DNA of 22,508 nt from an uncultured Prevotella sp. (GTDB lineage: Bacteria > Bacteroidota > Bacteroidia > Bacteroidales > Bacteroidaceae): contig CABSIA010000032.1 in the NCBI GenBank assembly GCA_902477645.1, positions 1 through 22,508 on the forward strand, in the 5' to 3' direction. The notes below the pieces were generated by a model, which was not told the origin of the DNA, did no database searches, and was given only the letters and a program-made list of their open reading frames with translations. Position numbers and translations under genes: made by a program. Below, piece by piece: positions 22,474-22,508 of this stretch (positions are counted from its first letter, which is position 1; every line of letters begins with the position of its first letter).

Positions 22474-22508
22474 AAAGCGTTAATTATCAAATAGGCACAC
22501 TGGTTTGT

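Larger units (their letters stand above)
21880..22508. other. Gene-free, hairpin-rich right end
   Basis: I see no real gene here; short frames at 22171-22452 (+) and 22242-22490 (-) are formed by the repeats. Three successive hairpins (22010-22051, 22075-22140, 22243-22299) and a composite repeat (22377-22473) fill the region; 'aatattttg' occurs twice at 22302-22325. An untranslated RNA is possible but unproven. Confidence 0.6.

Noticed and set aside
22171..22490. Short frames on both strands at the right end
   Set aside because: They consist largely of repeat translations (for example NPGCRFALPWAKCSLPLRG) and cross the hairpins.

Overview
The window looks like an ordinary chromosomal segment of a member of the Bacteroidales, most likely Prevotella-like (an inference from gene content and signals, not from a search). 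The evidence is the Bacteroidetes-type -7 box TAnnTTTG upstream of several genes, the single-chain GlyRS followed by an FKBP lipoprotein, a lipoprotein with an acidic stretch after the lipid-bearing cysteine, the purB-rluB-asnS order, and short dispersed repeats of the kind that crowd Bacteroidales intergenic regions.

Layout from left to right. Positions 1-566 have no convincing gene but hold a strikingly symmetric set of small palindromes (about 317-443). Next come a MATE exporter (-), then an FKBP-type prolyl isomerase lipoprotein and glycyl-tRNA synthetase (- operon). A divergent promoter region leads to a topoisomerase IV A subunit (+), overlapped by a DUF3316-like exported protein and followed by an S41-type peptidase lipoprotein (+). 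A bidirectional terminator separates these from two leftward exported enzymes: a carboxymuconolactone-decarboxylase/cupin fusion and a choloylglycine-hydrolase-family Ntn hydrolase. Then follow tRNA-Leu(TAG) with its terminator, a probable group II intron remnant, aspartate-semialdehyde dehydrogenase (-), a CPA2-type cation/proton antiporter (+), an orphan LolD-like ABC ATPase (+) and a CvfB-like S1 RNA-binding protein (+). After a bidirectional terminator comes a leftward set, purB, an RluB-type pseudouridine synthase with a long repetitive tail, and asnS, and then tRNA-Val(TAC, -). The last 600 bases have no gene but contain several hairpins and a composite repeat.

Most genes are housekeeping: translation (glyS, asnS, two tRNAs, rluB, CvfB-like), DNA topology (parC), purine and aspartate-family amino acid synthesis (purB, asd), and envelope functions (antiporter, MATE, LolD-like, exported hydrolases). 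I find no defence island, phage, secretion system, CRISPR array or obvious new multigene system. The interesting material is non-coding: the symmetric array near 380; GTAG-headed REP-like palindromes that supply the stop codons of two genes; a TTGACAAGT-type heptad repeat that seems to supply the signal peptide of the S41 peptidase; a truncated group II intron beside a terminator; and a hairpin-rich gene-free region at the right end.
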